Assembly: GCF_916858675.1 (NCBI RefSeq)
Contig: NZ_CAKASM010000025.1
Span: 1-52,360, forward strand
Direction of reading: 5' to 3'
DNA length: 52,360 nt
Source of the DNA: Sphingomonas sp. Leaf21
Lineage (GTDB): Bacteria; Pseudomonadota; Alphaproteobacteria; Sphingomonadales; Sphingomonadaceae
This document shows positions 51,477-52,360 of the stretch, piece after piece. The notes under the pieces are model-generated. The model searched no databases. It was not told where the DNA came from and worked only from the letters and a program-made list of their open reading frames with translations. Within the stretch, counting starts at the first letter, position 1, and each line of letters starts with the position of its first letter. The position numbers and the translations under genes are program-made.

Positions 51477-51717
51477 GTCGGGTGGGTCTGGCACCGTTGA
51501 AGGCGTTCGGGAAACCGGACCTCTGTAAGTGTGGCCCTCGAAAATTTGCCGCAGCCTGTCGCGATTCTGGGAAGGATCGCAACGCAAACCGGCATAGGAA
51601 TAGCGGCTGAAATCTAAGCGATCAGCTGCGCGCTCATTGTTACGCTGGAAGCGCCTGCAAACGTCCGCAAGTAGGCGAAGGCGGAATGTCCGCTTCTGAC
51701 CAATCGGGCGCTTTCCG

Positions 51718-52236
51718 TTAGCCTGAAAAGCTCAAGCCAAACTCGGTTTGCCACCATTGCCTGTTTTCGGCTGTATCAACACACCGATCAAATTTTCCGA
51801 CTACTGATGGCATGGACAGTATTGAAAACGCTTTGGGAATTCTAGCCAACCAACTGAACGAGGTTTGCAGTTCCTCGTAACTGACGCGCCCGTCCTCACC
51901 GTTTAGCCGCCATAACAGTTGAGCGGATCGTTCTGACCCCGACGAATAGCCGGTCAGCCCGTGGCAAAGGCCGTTGCGCATTTTAAGTGCAGGGTGAAGC
52001 TGCTGAATAAGGGAGTCGGCCAACTGTCCCCGGAAATGTTCAATGTCGTTTATATGAGGAAGACTGTTGCGCCAAGAGCGGAGGCACGCCGCGATGCCGT
52101 GTGCTGGCCTTGGGACCATCCCGCAATGTTTGGCGACCTGCTCCCGCAACTCCCGCTCGATGTCGGCCCATAGGAACAGCAAGGATCCAAGACAGGCTTG
52201 CATATCATGGACAGACACCGTCGTATTGTCAGGCAT
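51718..52236 (-). CDS. Hypothetical protein, lower GC
   Basis: A protein of about 172 residues from ATG 52236, or 182 from a TTG at 52266 which has GGAAA before it. It is mostly helical: a first helix VHDMQACLGSLLFLWADIERELREQV, then PAHGIAACLRSWRNSLPHI, and an internal ALKMRNGLCHGLTGY with Arg-Asn and Cys-His that recalls small HEPN-like helices (R-x4-6-H). The base composition is lower in GC than the core genes, as at the left edge, suggesting transfer. I do not recognise the family. A HEPN-type RNase or toxin is one possibility, based on RNGLCH, but this is not established. Confidence 0.55.
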   Translation of the reverse strand: MPDNTTVSVHDMQACLGSLLFLWADIERELREQVAKHCGMVPRPAHGIAACLRSWRNSLPHINDIEHFRGQLADSLIQQLHPALKMRNGLCHGLTGYSSGSERSAQLLWRLNGEDGRVSYEELQTSFSWLARIPKAFSILSMPSVVGKFDRCVDTAENRQWWQTEFGLSFSG

Positions 52237-52311
52237 CGTCCAAACCTGCACGCCATTTGATAACAACCGGTTTCCGGTTACCTAGGGCCGATCGACATTC
52301 AGCTTATTCTC

Positions 52312-52337
52312 CCCTCTCCCCTGGACAGGGGAGAGGG
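52312..52337. repeat. Hairpin repeat at window end
   Basis: CCCTCTCCCC and GGGGAGAGGG are perfect 10-base arms around TGGACA. It resembles the family A hairpin type but with a different stem. The element continues past or near the window end. Confidence 0.6.
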
Positions 52338-52360
52338 TTAGCGAAGCTTGCCAGCGTGCT

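Noticed and set aside
51477..51717. A possible small gene or RNA in the 240-base gap after dps.
   Set aside because: No open frame with a ribosome binding site and no promoter or terminator pair beyond the dps terminator could be supported; a stretch near 51690-51710 resembles common sphingomonad intergenic sequence only.

Overview
The window is a GC-rich stretch of chromosome from an alphaproteobacterium, most likely a sphingomonad (Sphingomonas or a close relative). This rests on several things together: a large TonB-dependent receptor with a ROK regulator, a DivK-like regulator beside a DUF3572 gene, a DUF1674 (SdhAF4-like) gene, the order rsmB-like / rpe / heparinase-like / purH, and a long run of housekeeping genes with strong third-position GC bias. 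No rRNA, CRISPR array, intact insertion sequence or prophage was seen. The placement is inference from gene content, not from a marker-gene comparison.

Left edge (1-870): a CDS cut by the window start, lower in GC than the rest, then about 450 bases without an intact gene. These hold a tRNA-Leu-like 3' end fragment and a minus-strand reading frame that looks like a decayed recombinase C-terminus, so this may be the scar of an integrated element. 0.87-3.4 kb: a small membrane protein, then a MarR / NAD(P)-binding reductase / SnoaL-like operon with a near-perfect palindrome ahead of marR. 3.4-8.8 kb: a carbohydrate-type locus with a TonB-dependent receptor divergent from a secreted propeller-like protein, a truncated MFS sugar transporter and a ROK repressor. 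8.8-10.55 kb: a membrane glycosyltransferase and tRNA-Gln(CUG).

10.7-15.7 kb: Ppx/GppA plus RlmE, DivK divergent from DUF3572 plus a HAD-like protein, RidA, and a FemAB/GNAT-like protein. 15.7-23.4 kb: a polytopic membrane protein, argG, an EF-hand protein, glnK-amtB behind a clear sigma-54 promoter, TldD and a CHCC zinc finger protein. 23.4-31.2 kb: an ABC ATPase, a TonB-like protein, nadB, a beta-lactamase-like lipoprotein and polA. 31.3-39.97 kb: a flippase, then the minus-strand cluster rsmB-like / rpe / heparinase-like / purH, a 53-residue DUF1674 gene and argB. 40.0-51.4 kb: a YhhQ-type transporter, a secreted M20 peptidase, a small Tyr/Ala/Arg/His-rich secreted protein, rpoZ, a PLD-family protein, a phospholipid methyltransferase-like protein, an ABM-domain protein, a two-ring CDC48-type AAA+ ATPase divergent from a LysR regulator, rpmG, a GDT1-like membrane protein and dps. 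The right edge (51.7-52.3 kb) again carries a lower-GC gene of unknown function.

The most unusual structure is not a gene. At least nine intergenic spots carry compound inverted repeats of two families that look like REPINs (paired REP hairpins). In family B, two internal stems change sequence between copies while keeping base pairing. This is what a structure-selected mobile element or RNA would show. No cognate RAYT transposase gene is visible in the window.
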